Positions 25,595 to 33,646 of a DNA stretch of 64,000 nt are shown one piece after another. Source of the DNA: Lachnospiraceae bacterium V9D3004 (GTDB lineage: Bacteria; Bacillota; Clostridia; Lachnospirales; Lachnospiraceae); NCBI GenBank assembly GCA_000621985.1, contig JHWW01000001.1, positions 1 through 64,000 on the forward strand, read 5' to 3'. The notes beneath the pieces were generated by a model that was not told the origin of the DNA, did no database searches, and saw nothing but the letters and a program-made list of their open reading frames with translations. Position numbers and translations under genes: made by a program. Each line of letters starts with the position of its first letter. Position 1 is the first letter of the stretch.

Positions 25595-27337
25595 TTAATT
25601 AATTACATATTTTTTCAGGAATTCCTTTTGTGATCTGCAGTTGACATATTTGCAGCCGCGTATTTTTTTCAGAGAAGAACATTTGTAGAATGCTTTGGAG
25701 CCGATCTTTGTGATATTTTTCCCAATGATCAGGCTCTTTAGTTTTTTGTTGTTATAACATGCTTTAGAGGCAACGGCTGTTATTTTATAAGTGATTTTTG
25801 ATTTTTTTATCGTTGCCGGAATAGTGATCTTAGTTGCATTTTTATCGACAGTGCCGCAGTATGCGACAGTTTTTTTCTTGGAATCTGTTATCTTATAATA
25901 ATTTCCATCAATTTTAAACTTCACGGAGCCTGAGCCTTTTTTTGAGTCGGACTTCGAGCTTTTTTTGGAACCGGATTCGGACTTATTCTTCGAATCTGAC
26001 TTAGAATTTTTATTGGAGCCGGTGCTGTTTTTTGAATCAGATTTTGTACTTTTTTTGGAGTCAGAGCCTGAATCTTCTTTCGAATCGGACTTCGAGTTTT
26101 TTTTGGAATCTGACGTACTGCTGTTATTTGAGTTGGAGTCAATTTTTGATTCGGATTTATCAGTCTTGGAATCACCCTTAGAATCTTTTTTAGAATCGTC
26201 CTTGGATTCTTTCTTTGATTCGTTCTTAGAATCATTTTTCGAATCTGAGGCTGAACCGGAGTCTGACTTGTTACCGGAATCCGAGCCGGTCTGGTTTTTT
26301 GTCTTTGTCTTTTTTGAAGATGAGCCCGTGGTTGTGGAACTGTTATTATTCATATTGGCGGGAGTAAGCACGGTGACCGGAGGGATAGAAGTATCAATAA
26401 CCATAAGGGTAGAGGCTACGGAGCGTTCTTTTCCATCGGAAGGTTCGTTTTGTATTACAAGTGATTCTTCATACTCATGCATTGAAGCATATGTGACGGA
26501 ACCGCCACCGTCAAGTCCCATGGCAGTGACGCATCCGAGAGCAACGAGCATCTCAGCCTGTTCGTAGTAGGTAAGTCCCACTGATTCAAGACTGTCTCTG
26601 CCGTCGGCTAAGAATATCACGACCGAACCGTCGGCTTTTATTCCGATATTGTTGCATGGTGAACGTTTTGTATCATAAGGTGATACATTCTTTGTGATCG
26701 AACCATTTTTTACGAGCAATATTGAACCGCCAACAGCTTCATTAATGTTGTCAGTGATCTTACCGCCGGCATCTTTGATGATGGCTTTGCCGTTCTTTGT
26801 TATGGCAAAGAATGGGCGGTCTGATGCTTCATGATATGTTTTTCCTTCAAGAACAAGGGCGCCGAGCGGTTTTGCGCTCGAGGTCTTATAGTAATCTCCG
26901 TTAACGGCTGCAACAACCCTTTCGCCTGTTGCCGATGCATATCTTGACGCCTGTGAAGTGGTTTTTGAATGTTTCCATGTTGAGATGGTGCGTTTTGCGG
27001 GATCGATCTCGTTGTAGTATTTGCCGTAATTGGCTACTATCTTGGCATTTGCCGACAGATTGACATTGATAACATAGCCGTTTATTGGTGCGTAATCCGA
27101 CCTGTTGGTCATCATCAACAGAGTTTCGCTGACTCCGGGAGCAAGGTCATTATTCTCCTGGGATTCGAGAATTATATTCGAAGGCATTGTGATCGTAAGT
27201 TTATCGGCAGCATAGGTATCGTTTATGCATGATAATACAGCCGCTGATGCGATAACAACAGCGACTATGACAGAAGTTATGTGTGTGAAGCTTTGCTTTA
27301 AAGTCTTAATGATTCCGATCATACCAATCACACTCAT
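25595..27337 (-). CDS. secreted phosphodiester glycosidase (NAGPA family) with Ser/Lys/Asp stalk
   Basis: 580 residues. The N-terminus is a signal peptide or membrane anchor (hydrophobic at about 16-38, possible cleavage after TYAA). The phosphodiester-glycosidase domain (about 60-310) has the family features VVAAVNGDYY, IGIKADGSVVIFLADGRD and MGLDGGGSVTY. In human NAGPA this fold uncovers mannose-6-phosphate; bacterial members act on phosphodiester-linked sugars of envelope polymers, substrate here unknown. Residues about 340-470 are a low-complexity Ser/Lys/Asp stalk. The C-terminus (about 475-580) resembles a BspA-type leucine-rich repeat (LKSLIIGKNITKIGSKAFY). Neither ATG 27337 nor ATG 27322 has a good ribosome binding site, so the start is uncertain. 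Confidence 0.82.
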   Translation of the reverse strand: MSVIGMIGIIKTLKQSFTHITSVIVAVVIASAAVLSCINDTYAADKLTITMPSNIILESQENNDLAPGVSETLLMMTNRSDYAPINGYVINVNLSANAKIVANYGKYYNEIDPAKRTISTWKHSKTTSQASRYASATGERVVAAVNGDYYKTSSAKPLGALVLEGKTYHEASDRPFFAITKNGKAIIKDAGGKITDNINEAVGGSILLVKNGSITKNVSPYDTKRSPCNNIGIKADGSVVIFLADGRDSLESVGLTYYEQAEMLVALGCVTAMGLDGGGSVTYASMHEYEESLVIQNEPSDGKERSVASTLMVIDTSIPPVTVLTPANMNNNSSTTTGSSSKKTKTKNQTGSDSGNKSDSGSASDSKNDSKNESKKESKDDSKKDSKGDSKTDKSESKIDSNSNNSSTSDSKKNSKSDSKEDSGSDSKKSTKSDSKNSTGSNKNSKSDSKNKSESGSKKSSKSDSKKGSGSVKFKIDGNYYKITDSKKKTVAYCGTVDKNATKITIPATIKKSKITYKITAVASKACYNNKKLKSLIIGKNITKIGSKAFYKCSSLKKIRGCKYVNCRSQKEFLKKYVIN

Positions 27338-27352
27338 TTCAGTCCGGATTCT

Positions 27353-27401
27353 GCTAAGGATACGTACTCGCTCGTAAGGAAGATGTTGCCTGTGGCAACC
27401 G
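27353..27401. repeat. Dispersed 49-bp intergenic repeat, copy 2
   Basis: 44 of 49 bases match copy 1 at 13065-13113. Relative to the minus-strand glycosidase gene this copy lies inside the predicted 5' untranslated leader. Confidence 0.75.
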
Positions 27402-27432
27402 TGGTCTTTGCTCCGCTACGGTTAGCATTCTA

Positions 27433-27462
27433 ATTATACATCTTTATTAAAATGGCGGTCAA
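27433..27462 (-). promoter_or_regulatory. Promoter of the phosphodiester glycosidase gene
   Basis: Read on the minus strand: TTGACC (27462-27457), an 18-base spacer, then TATAAT (27438-27433). Transcription would start near 27426, giving a leader of about 90 bases that contains repeat copy 2. Confidence 0.6.
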
Positions 27463-27510
27463 CACATTTTTGACATAGTTCCCTGTCCCAACCAATTTTC
27501 AAATTATCGG

Positions 27511-27539
27511 TTGAAATTTGTTCAAGGAAAAAGTATTAT
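27511..27539 (+). promoter_or_regulatory. Promoter of the aldo/keto reductase gene
   Basis: TTGAAA (27511-27516) and TATTAT (27534-27539) with a 17-base spacer, about 75 bases before the ribosome binding site of the reductase. Confidence 0.5.
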
Positions 27540-27619
27540 TAGATATAGATTTTTTTATTCGCGCCCGCAAGGTGCCATACAGCTACATATGTCATATTGA
27601 ATACTTACGGAGGTGTGCT

Positions 27620-28765
27620 ATGGAATACAGAGATATGGGGAAAACGGGAGTTAAGACATCACTGCTTGGATTCGGATGCATGAGATTTCCGACTAAGAAA
27701 ACGGATAATGGCGATGTAATTGACAGGGAGCTTGCTTCAAAGATGCTGGATGAAGCAATTAAATCAGGAGTTAACTATATTGATACGGCTTATCCGTATC
27801 ATAACGGCGAGAGCGAAGCATTTCTTGGAGAGGCGCTTAAGGCATATCCGAGGGACAGTTTTTATCTTGCAACGAAGCTTCCTATGTGGGATGTTCATAA
27901 GAAAGAAGATGTCAGGAGACTGTTCAATATCCAGCTCGAGAGATTGCAGACGGATCATGTTGATTTCTATCTGATGCACGCACTTGGAAGAGAACGATTC
28001 GACGAAGCTGTTAAAAATGAGGTGCGTGAAGTCCTTGAAGAGCTTCGTGCCGAAGGAAAGATTAAGTACATAGGCTTCTCGTTCCATGACAATTATGATG
28101 CATTTGAGTATATAATAAAGTATTATGATTGGGATTTCTGTCAGATCCAGTATAATTATATGGATGTAAATGATCAGGCCGGATTCAAGGGATATAAGCT
28201 TGCGGAAGAACTTGGAGTTCCGATGGTGATCATGGAGCCGATTAAGGGCGGTTCACTGGTGAATTATTCCGATGACATAAGGGATGAATTCATGAAATAC
28301 GATCCGGACAATTCCATAGCTTCATGGGCGCTCAGGTGGGTAGGTACACACCCGAATATCAAGGTTGTTTTAAGCGGAATGAGTTCGATGGAACAGGTTA
28401 AGGATAACCTTAAGACATTCAATAACTTCAAGCCGCTTAGTGATGAAGATAAGGCATTTCTTGATAAGATGATCGAGAAGATCAAGAGCAAAGTGAATAA
28501 TGGTTGCACAGGATGCAGATATTGTATGCCGTGTCCGCACGGAGTCGATATTCCGAGGAACTTCTCATTATGGAATAACTTTGGAATGTATCACAACCCC
28601 AATGATCTTAATTTCCATTACTTTGGGCAGATGCGCGGCGCACATTCCGACGCTTCGGCTTGTAAGGGATGCGGATTATGTGAGACGAAATGTCCGCAGA
28701 AGCTGCCGATAAGGGAGCATCTTAAGAAGCTTGATGAGGAATTCTCGGCATATGACAGGAGATGA
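27620..28765 (+). CDS. aldo/keto reductase with C-terminal double 4Fe-4S domain
   Basis: 381 residues. The N-terminal 280 residues form the AKR barrel: FGCMRFP, the DTAYPYHNGESE segment with the expected catalytic tyrosine, and a DFYLMHALG strand. The C-terminal 90 residues carry a ferredoxin-like module with two cysteine clusters, CTGCRYCMPC and CKGCGLCETKC followed by P. This two-part arrangement is typical of the anaerobe COG1453 oxidoreductases. Probably an NAD(P)H- or ferredoxin-linked carbonyl reductase; substrate unknown. ATG 27620 is chosen for GGAGGTG at 27609-27615. Its stop lies within the first unit of a tandem repeat. Confidence 0.92.
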   Translation: MEYRDMGKTGVKTSLLGFGCMRFPTKKTDNGDVIDRELASKMLDEAIKSGVNYIDTAYPYHNGESEAFLGEALKAYPRDSFYLATKLPMWDVHKKEDVRRLFNIQLERLQTDHVDFYLMHALGRERFDEAVKNEVREVLEELRAEGKIKYIGFSFHDNYDAFEYIIKYYDWDFCQIQYNYMDVNDQAGFKGYKLAEELGVPMVIMEPIKGGSLVNYSDDIRDEFMKYDPDNSIASWALRWVGTHPNIKVVLSGMSSMEQVKDNLKTFNNFKPLSDEDKAFLDKMIEKIKSKVNNGCTGCRYCMPCPHGVDIPRNFSLWNNFGMYHNPNDLNFHYFGQMRGAHSDASACKGCGLCETKCPQKLPIREHLKKLDEEFSAYDRR

Positions 28766-28892
28766 GCGGACGGTGAAGAGGGTAAGCTCATGGACTGTCG
28801 GATGAGCCTGAAGAGAATAAGCCCGTGAGCTGACCGGACGAGCCTGATGGGAATGAGTCATGAGTTGTCGTATGAGCTCGAAGGAAATTACC
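28761..28892 (+). repeat. Degenerate tandem repeat (34-40 bp, about 3.5 copies)
   Basis: Units start at 28761, 28801, 28837 and 28871. Their shared core is GAYGAGC, then GAATRAG, then a TGAGYTG-like block ending in TCG or CCG. The first unit overlaps the reductase stop codon, and the last fades into the spacer before the deacetylase gene. Confidence 0.7.
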
Positions 28893-28945
28893 TCCGGGGA
28901 AGAAAGAACTAATAGAAAAATATCAGAAAAGTGAGGGAGTAAAGA

Positions 28946-29755
28946 ATGAAAAGTATTATTAAGGGAGCAAAGAGAAGTCTCGCATTTCTTTTTGCAGCAG
29001 CGTTGATCGCAGGTTGTTTTGCAGGTTACCACAAGGTGTCGGCCGCTACCGACTACAGTAAGTATTCGGGAACAAAGAAGAGCTGGTACATGGTAAGGAA
29101 TACGAAACATAAAGCTCCGGGCGGACCTGACAAAGCATCCACGCTCAGAAAATACAGGGCATTTTCCTATGACAGCAAAGCAAAGGATAAGGTCATATAT
29201 TTCACATTCGATTGCGGATATGAGAACGGATACACCAAAAAGATCCTTAAGACACTTAAGAAGCATAACGTCAAAGCAACTTTCTTCGTTACAAAGGGAT
29301 TCATTGATCAGAGTCCGAAGCTTTGCAAGAAAATGAAGAAGGAAGGCCATATGGTAGGAAATCATACACTTAGCCATCCGAGTCTTCCGTCATTGTCGGT
29401 AGACGGGTTGAAAAAAGAAGTAAACGGACTTGCCGATCTTTTCAAGGAGAAGACCGGATACGAGCTTGACAAGTACATCAGACCGCCGATGGGAGAGTAC
29501 AGCAATCGTGTGCTCAAGGTGCTCAGTGATATGGGTTATACCACTATATTCTGGAGCATCGCTTATATGGATTATGATGTAAATAATCAGCCCGGTAAGC
29601 AGTACGTTATAGATCATTTTAACAAATATTACCATAAGGGCGCTATAACCCTTACACATAATACTTCCAAGTCAAATTGTGAGGCGCTTGATGCAGTTCT
29701 TACCAATCTTGAGAAGAAGGGTTACAGGTTCGGAACGCTTGATGAGCTTCAGTAG
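28946..29755 (+). CDS. secreted polysaccharide deacetylase, PdaA-like
   Basis: 269 residues with an N-terminal signal peptide or anchor (hydrophobic at about 12-30, possible cleavage after VSAA). NodB-homology domain motifs: TFDCGYENGYT (motif 1, with the PdaA-type second acidic residue), NHTLSHPS (metal-binding HxxxH-type), RPPMGEYS, and a C-terminal TLTHNT. Closest to the delta-lactam-biosynthetic de-N-acetylases, which remove the acetyl group from N-acetylmuramic acid in peptidoglycan during spore cortex or wall remodelling. The role in spores is inference. ATG 28946 follows GAGGGAG around 28932-28938. Confidence 0.9.
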   Translation: MKSIIKGAKRSLAFLFAAALIAGCFAGYHKVSAATDYSKYSGTKKSWYMVRNTKHKAPGGPDKASTLRKYRAFSYDSKAKDKVIYFTFDCGYENGYTKKILKTLKKHNVKATFFVTKGFIDQSPKLCKKMKKEGHMVGNHTLSHPSLPSLSVDGLKKEVNGLADLFKEKTGYELDKYIRPPMGEYSNRVLKVLSDMGYTTIFWSIAYMDYDVNNQPGKQYVIDHFNKYYHKGAITLTHNTSKSNCEALDAVLTNLEKKGYRFGTLDELQ

Positions 29756-29797
29756 TAACTATTATTTAACAAATGTTATATAATTTTAAGAAAACAT

Positions 29798-29826
29798 TTG
29801 ATATTTTTTATAAGATGTATTATAAT
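29798..29826 (+). promoter_or_regulatory. Promoter of the orphan response regulator
   Basis: TTGATA (29798-29803) and TATAAT (29821-29826) with a 17-base spacer in an A/T-rich stretch. Confidence 0.65.
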
Positions 29827-29885
29827 AGCTTTAATGGTGCATTAGACGACAATAATAGATTGTAAAAGGACAGGTGAAAGGCACA

Positions 29886-30578
29886 ATGAACAAGATATTA
29901 ATTATTGAGGACGAGATTGCTATTGCAGAGCTTGAGAAAGATTATCTCGAGTTAAGTGATTTTCAGGTCGATGTTGAGACCGATGGTGAGATCGGCGCCA
30001 AAAAAGCTATAGAGGAAGATTATGATATGCTGATTCTCGATCTGCTTCTTCCGGGAATTGACGGATTTGATATATGCCGGAGCGTACGTGAGAAGAAGGA
30101 TATGCCGATAATCATGGTATCTTCCAAGAATGACGATATTGATAAGATACGTGGACTCGGAATGGGTGCGGATGATTATATCACCAAGCCTTTCAGCCCG
30201 AGTGAACTTGTTGCGAGAGTTAAGGCACATCTGTCCAGATATTCGAGGCTTGTAGGTAATAATTCCAATGATAACGAGTGTATCGAGATCAGAGGAATTA
30301 AGATCGATAAGACGGCAAGAAGAGTATTTGTTGACGGTGAGGAGAAGATATTTACCACCAAGGAATTCGATCTGCTTGCATTCCTTGCACAGAATCCAAA
30401 CCACGTATTCACCAAGGAAGAACTGTTCCAGAAGATCTGGGGTATGGAATCTGTAGGTGATGTTGCAACAGTAACGGTTCATATTAAGAAGATCCGTGAG
30501 AAGGTTGAAGTTGATACATCCAAACCGCAGTACATCGAGACAATCTGGGGCGTTGGATACAGGTTTAAGATGTCATAA
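29886..30578 (+). CDS. OmpR/PhoB-family response regulator
   Basis: 230 residues. Receiver domain (1-118) with IIEDE acidic pair, phosphoacceptor D52 in LILDLLLP, VSSKND and the K of ITKPF. Winged-helix trans_reg_C domain (about 130-228) with TTKEFDLLAFLAQNPNHVFTKEEL and TVTVHIKKIREKVE ... TIWGVGYRF. No histidine kinase is adjacent, so it is an orphan in this window; the flanking gene on the left is a wall deacetylase and the one on the right is convergent. ATG 29886 has AAAGG at 29877-29881; GTG 29874 is an alternative. Confidence 0.95.
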   Translation: MNKILIIEDEIAIAELEKDYLELSDFQVDVETDGEIGAKKAIEEDYDMLILDLLLPGIDGFDICRSVREKKDMPIIMVSSKNDDIDKIRGLGMGADDYITKPFSPSELVARVKAHLSRYSRLVGNNSNDNECIEIRGIKIDKTARRVFVDGEEKIFTTKEFDLLAFLAQNPNHVFTKEELFQKIWGMESVGDVATVTVHIKKIREKVEVDTSKPQYIETIWGVGYRFKMS

Positions 30579-30607
30579 GACAAGTGATAATGAGTATTGT
30601 ATGATTT

Positions 30608-30637
30608 AGGGGCAGGAATGAATTCCTGCCCCTTTTT
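30608..30637 (+). terminator. Intrinsic terminator after the response regulator
   Basis: Perfect 12-base arms AGGGGCAGGAAT (30608-30619) and ATTCCTGCCCCT (30622-30633) followed by a T-run. The following GTAACACCAACCC matches the sequence after the Nudix terminator with one mismatch. Confidence 0.9.
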
Positions 30638-30657
30638 GTAACACCAACCCTGCAAGC

Positions 30658-30682
30658 GTGTGTCGTGCTTGCACGAACACAC
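30658..30682. repeat. Hairpin containing TCGTGCTTGCACGA
   Basis: GTGTG-TCGTGC pairs with GCACGA-ACACAC across a two-base loop, with one bulged base. The 14-base core is identical to the inner stem-loop of the palindrome after metG (3104-3117). Confidence 0.55.
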
Positions 30683-30709
30683 CTACTCAATCAAAGTAAA
30701 CCCCATTCC

Positions 30710-31300
30710 TTACAGCTGCAACACAATCCCTATCACGGCAGAAGCTGCTATATACACAATAGGATGGAATTTGAAGAATCTTATGGCGGCAAATAAGAGT
30801 CCGCCGATAAGAAGAGCTACCCAGTTAACAATACTGAATATATCGGGAACGGCCCATATAAGCTGTGAGTCGGTAAGAAGCGCAGTCTTTGCAACGCCAA
30901 GTCCGGCAGCGGCAACGAGTGCGGTTGATGCGGGGCGAAGACTGTAGAATACATTTTTTACCAGAGTGGAATCCTTGAACTTCTTTAGGAATCCCGATAT
31001 TATCTCAATAATTACAAGAGAAGGAATAACCAATGCCAGCGTTGCGATAATGCCGCCAAGCAGGGCGCCTGCGAACCCGTAGGGGCCGTAAGCGGTATGA
31101 AAGCCCACGTAGGTACTCATATTGATCCCTATCGGGCCAGGTGTGGATTCCGACACTGCGATCATATTGGATATGTCCTGTGTGGAGAACCATCCGGTCT
31201 TTTCCGAGATCTCGTAGAGGAACGGAAGGGTTGCAAGTCCGCCGCCTATAGCGAACAGGCCTGTTTTGAAGAATTCATAGAATAATCTGAGGTACAGCAT
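30710..31300 (-). CDS. chromate transporter (CHR) family protein, second half
   Basis: 196 residues, five to six hydrophobic segments. One CHR domain: FFKTGLFAIGGGLATLPFL near the N-terminus and STPGPIGINMSTYVGF about 35 residues later, the two signature blocks of the family. Short-chain CHR proteins work as a pair of homologous halves; its partner lies immediately upstream on the same strand, with stop and start overlapping as TAATG at 31298-31302. Predicted to export chromate or a related oxyanion; the physiological substrate is not visible. Confidence 0.88.
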   Translation of the reverse strand: MLYLRLFYEFFKTGLFAIGGGLATLPFLYEISEKTGWFSTQDISNMIAVSESTPGPIGINMSTYVGFHTAYGPYGFAGALLGGIIATLALVIPSLVIIEIISGFLKKFKDSTLVKNVFYSLRPASTALVAAAGLGVAKTALLTDSQLIWAVPDIFSIVNWVALLIGGLLFAAIRFFKFHPIVYIAASAVIGIVLQL

Positions 31301-31851
31301 TATGAACGTCCCTCCCTTCTCTTTCTTACTATGTTAACAACGACACCGGCGAGTCCGGCTGCCGCTATCAGAATGATCGTTGATATATCCGTAAGCAGTG
31401 ATATGAAGAATACAAGTAAGAATACCACAAGGCAGTAAGTGTCGATTATAGATTTTTTGCCGAGCTTGATGGTTGCGTCAAGGATAAGGGCACAGACGCA
31501 TATCTTTATGCCGCTCAGCGCGTGTGCAACTATCTCCAGATCCGCGAAGCCTCTTATGAAGGCGGCAATTATCGTGATAATAACTATTGAAGGGAACACA
31601 AGCCCGATGGTGGCGAATATCCCGCCGATCACGCCTCTCAGTCTGTAACCTATGAAAGTGGCTGTATTGACAGCAATGATTCCCGGAGTGCACTGCCCGA
31701 TCGCGAAGTAGTCCATGAGGTCGTCTTCGGTGCACCATTTATTCTTGTCGACGATCTCGCGCTGAAGAATTGGCAGCATGGCATACCCGCCGCCGAAAGT
31801 CATTGAGCCAATCTTTGCAAATGTAATGAACAATTTGAATAATTCCTTCAT
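31300..31851 (-). CDS. chromate transporter (CHR) family protein, first half
   Basis: 183 residues, polytopic. CHR signature blocks FAKIGSMTFGGGYAMLPIL and CTPGIIAVNTATFIGY. ATG 31851 is chosen because AGGAG lies 9 bases upstream on the minus strand and the family starts here, although the frame is open to 31920. The basic C-terminus (RKRREG) is likely cytoplasmic. First gene of the translationally coupled two-gene CHR unit. Confidence 0.88.
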   Translation of the reverse strand: MKELFKLFITFAKIGSMTFGGGYAMLPILQREIVDKNKWCTEDDLMDYFAIGQCTPGIIAVNTATFIGYRLRGVIGGIFATIGLVFPSIVIITIIAAFIRGFADLEIVAHALSGIKICVCALILDATIKLGKKSIIDTYCLVVFLLVFFISLLTDISTIILIAAAGLAGVVVNIVRKRREGRS

Positions 31852-32218
31852 TTTACACAATTCTCCTGATAATATATTGTAAGTTGGACACCCATCGGTT
31901 CGTTGTATTCTCACGAGCACAGGGGGCGGTTACAGGGCGGTGGCTGATGTCATCACCTTTTTTGTATTCTCTGCGGGCGCAGGGAGGCAGTTACTGCCTG
32001 TGGTGGTCAGATTGACGTTAATCTGTATTCCCGTACAGGTCGAAGAGGTGTGCGCACGCAAGACGCAACGTCTTTAACCTATGGTATCAGTATGGGGAGG
32101 TTTTGTCACGTATAATTTGTTGACTGTGAACAGCAACAATTATTTTACCGTTAACTGTGTAGACAGGCGGGGGATTGTGGAGTATTATGTATATTGTTTG
32201 ATGTTAGGAGGGAAGGCA
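31852..32218. other. Spacer between the divergent CHR and cca genes with imperfect repeats
   Basis: 367 bases without a supported gene. Three segments each begin TATTC (about 31908, 31969 and 32025); the first two continue with a GC-rich CAGGGNGGCNGTTAC-like block and are about 60 bases long. A short inverted repeat AAGACGCAACGTCTT lies at about 32060. The frame of cca is open leftwards to 32081, but without a start signal. Confidence 0.35.
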
Positions 32219-33598
32219 GTGATCATACGTATACCACAGGATGCACAGAGCATAATAGCTACGCTTAATGAAAATGGATATGAGGCTTATGTTGTCGGCG
32301 GATGTGTGCGCGATTCGCTGCTTGGAAGAGATCCCGAAGACTGGGATATTACAACTTCGGCGAGACCCGAAGACATTAAGAGATTATTTACAAGGACCAT
32401 TGATACGGGGATTCAGCACGGAACCGTTACGGTGCGCATGCACGGCAACAGCTATGAAGTGACTACATACAGAATAGACGGCGAATATGAGGATAACAGG
32501 CATCCAAAGAACGTTACGTATACAATGGAGCTTAAGGAAGATTTGAGAAGACGTGATTTTACGATCAATGCCATGGCCTACAATCCCACAGAGGGACTTG
32601 TTGATATATTCGGCGGAAGAAATGATCTGGATGACCGTATGATCAGGTGCGTCGGCAATGCATCGGACAGGTTCGATGAGGATGCGTTAAGGACGCTTCG
32701 GGCGGTAAGATTTGCGGGACAGCTTGGTTTTGACATTGAAGAGGATACTTATGATGCCATAAAAACCCATGCGGGAAATGTTGCAAGTATAAGTGCCGAA
32801 AGAATAAGAGTTGAGCTTACCAAGCTCATAGAATCAGGCGGGGCGGACAGACTGAAACTGATCGTCGATACGGGGCTTGCAGACGTGATATTTCCGGAGC
32901 TTGTTACGATGTTTGATACGCCGCAGAATAATCCGCATCATAAGTACAATGTCGGAGATCACACACTGAAGGTCATAGAAGATATTCACAGACAATGTGA
33001 CGGTGCATTCAGGGAAAATGATGCAAAAGGTTTCAGGATCCTGTGCCTAAGCGGTCTGCTGCACGATGTTGCAAAACCCGTAAAGCGCACTACGGATGAG
33101 GACGGTATCGATCATTTTTACGGCCATCCTCAAGCAGGCGAGGATATGGCAAAAGATATACTCACAAGACTTAAGTTTGATAATTATACGATAAATATGG
33201 TGAAAAATCTGGTGCTGAATCATGATTACAGATATAACGGCCAGAAAAAAAGCCTAAGAAGATTCGTAAGCAAAGCGGGGCATGACATAATGCCGTATCT
33301 GTTCATCCTTATGGAAGCGGATATTAACGGTCAGAGCGAGTACTACAGAAAAGAAAAAAAAGAGATGCTTTATTTAATGAAAGAAGATTATAAGAATATA
33401 GTGGAAGAAAGTAATGCCGTAACGATAAAAGAACTTGAGATCAACGGCGTGACATTGATGGATATGGGGGTTCCCAAGGGGAAGATGATAGGAGATATCC
33501 TTAACATGCTCCTTGAAGCGGTAATTGAGGATCCCGGTTTAAATGAAAAAAATACACTTGAAGAAATGGCAAAAAATATTTTTTCTAAAAAAATGTAA
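32219..33598 (+). CDS. cca: CCA-adding tRNA nucleotidyltransferase
   Basis: Adds or repairs the 3' CCA of tRNAs. 459 residues. Head domain: YVVGGCVRDSLLGRDPEDWDI holds the GG..R and DxD catalytic motifs; the ERRDFTINAMA-type motif appears as RRRDFTINAMAY; then RFDEDALRTLRAVRFA. An HD domain follows (LLHDVAKP with H..HD). All seven tRNA genes in this window lack an encoded CCA, so this enzyme would be essential. GTG 32219 is chosen because AGGAGGG at 32207-32213 is 5 bases upstream; ATG 32201 has no comparable site. Confidence 0.93.
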   Translation: MIIRIPQDAQSIIATLNENGYEAYVVGGCVRDSLLGRDPEDWDITTSARPEDIKRLFTRTIDTGIQHGTVTVRMHGNSYEVTTYRIDGEYEDNRHPKNVTYTMELKEDLRRRDFTINAMAYNPTEGLVDIFGGRNDLDDRMIRCVGNASDRFDEDALRTLRAVRFAGQLGFDIEEDTYDAIKTHAGNVASISAERIRVELTKLIESGGADRLKLIVDTGLADVIFPELVTMFDTPQNNPHHKYNVGDHTLKVIEDIHRQCDGAFRENDAKGFRILCLSGLLHDVAKPVKRTTDEDGIDHFYGHPQAGEDMAKDILTRLKFDNYTINMVKNLVLNHDYRYNGQKKSLRRFVSKAGHDIMPYLFILMEADINGQSEYYRKEKKEMLYLMKEDYKNIVEESNAVTIKELEINGVTLMDMGVPKGKMIGDILNMLLEAVIEDPGLNEKNTLEEMAKNIFSKKM

Positions 33599-33646
33599 GA
33601 TTTGTTTATTTCCTACGAACATATACTACAGGGAGGAAAAACGGGT

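Noticed and set aside
25965-26567. Plus-strand frame of 200 codons rich in Phe, Glu and Ser
   Set aside because: Antisense of the Ser/Lys/Asp stalk of the glycosidase; no start signal and the other strand has clear domains.
30710-31851. Possible frameshift splitting one chromate transporter gene
   Set aside because: Each half has its own complete CHR domain with both signature blocks, and the TAATG junction is normal coupling; short-chain CHR pairs are a known arrangement.
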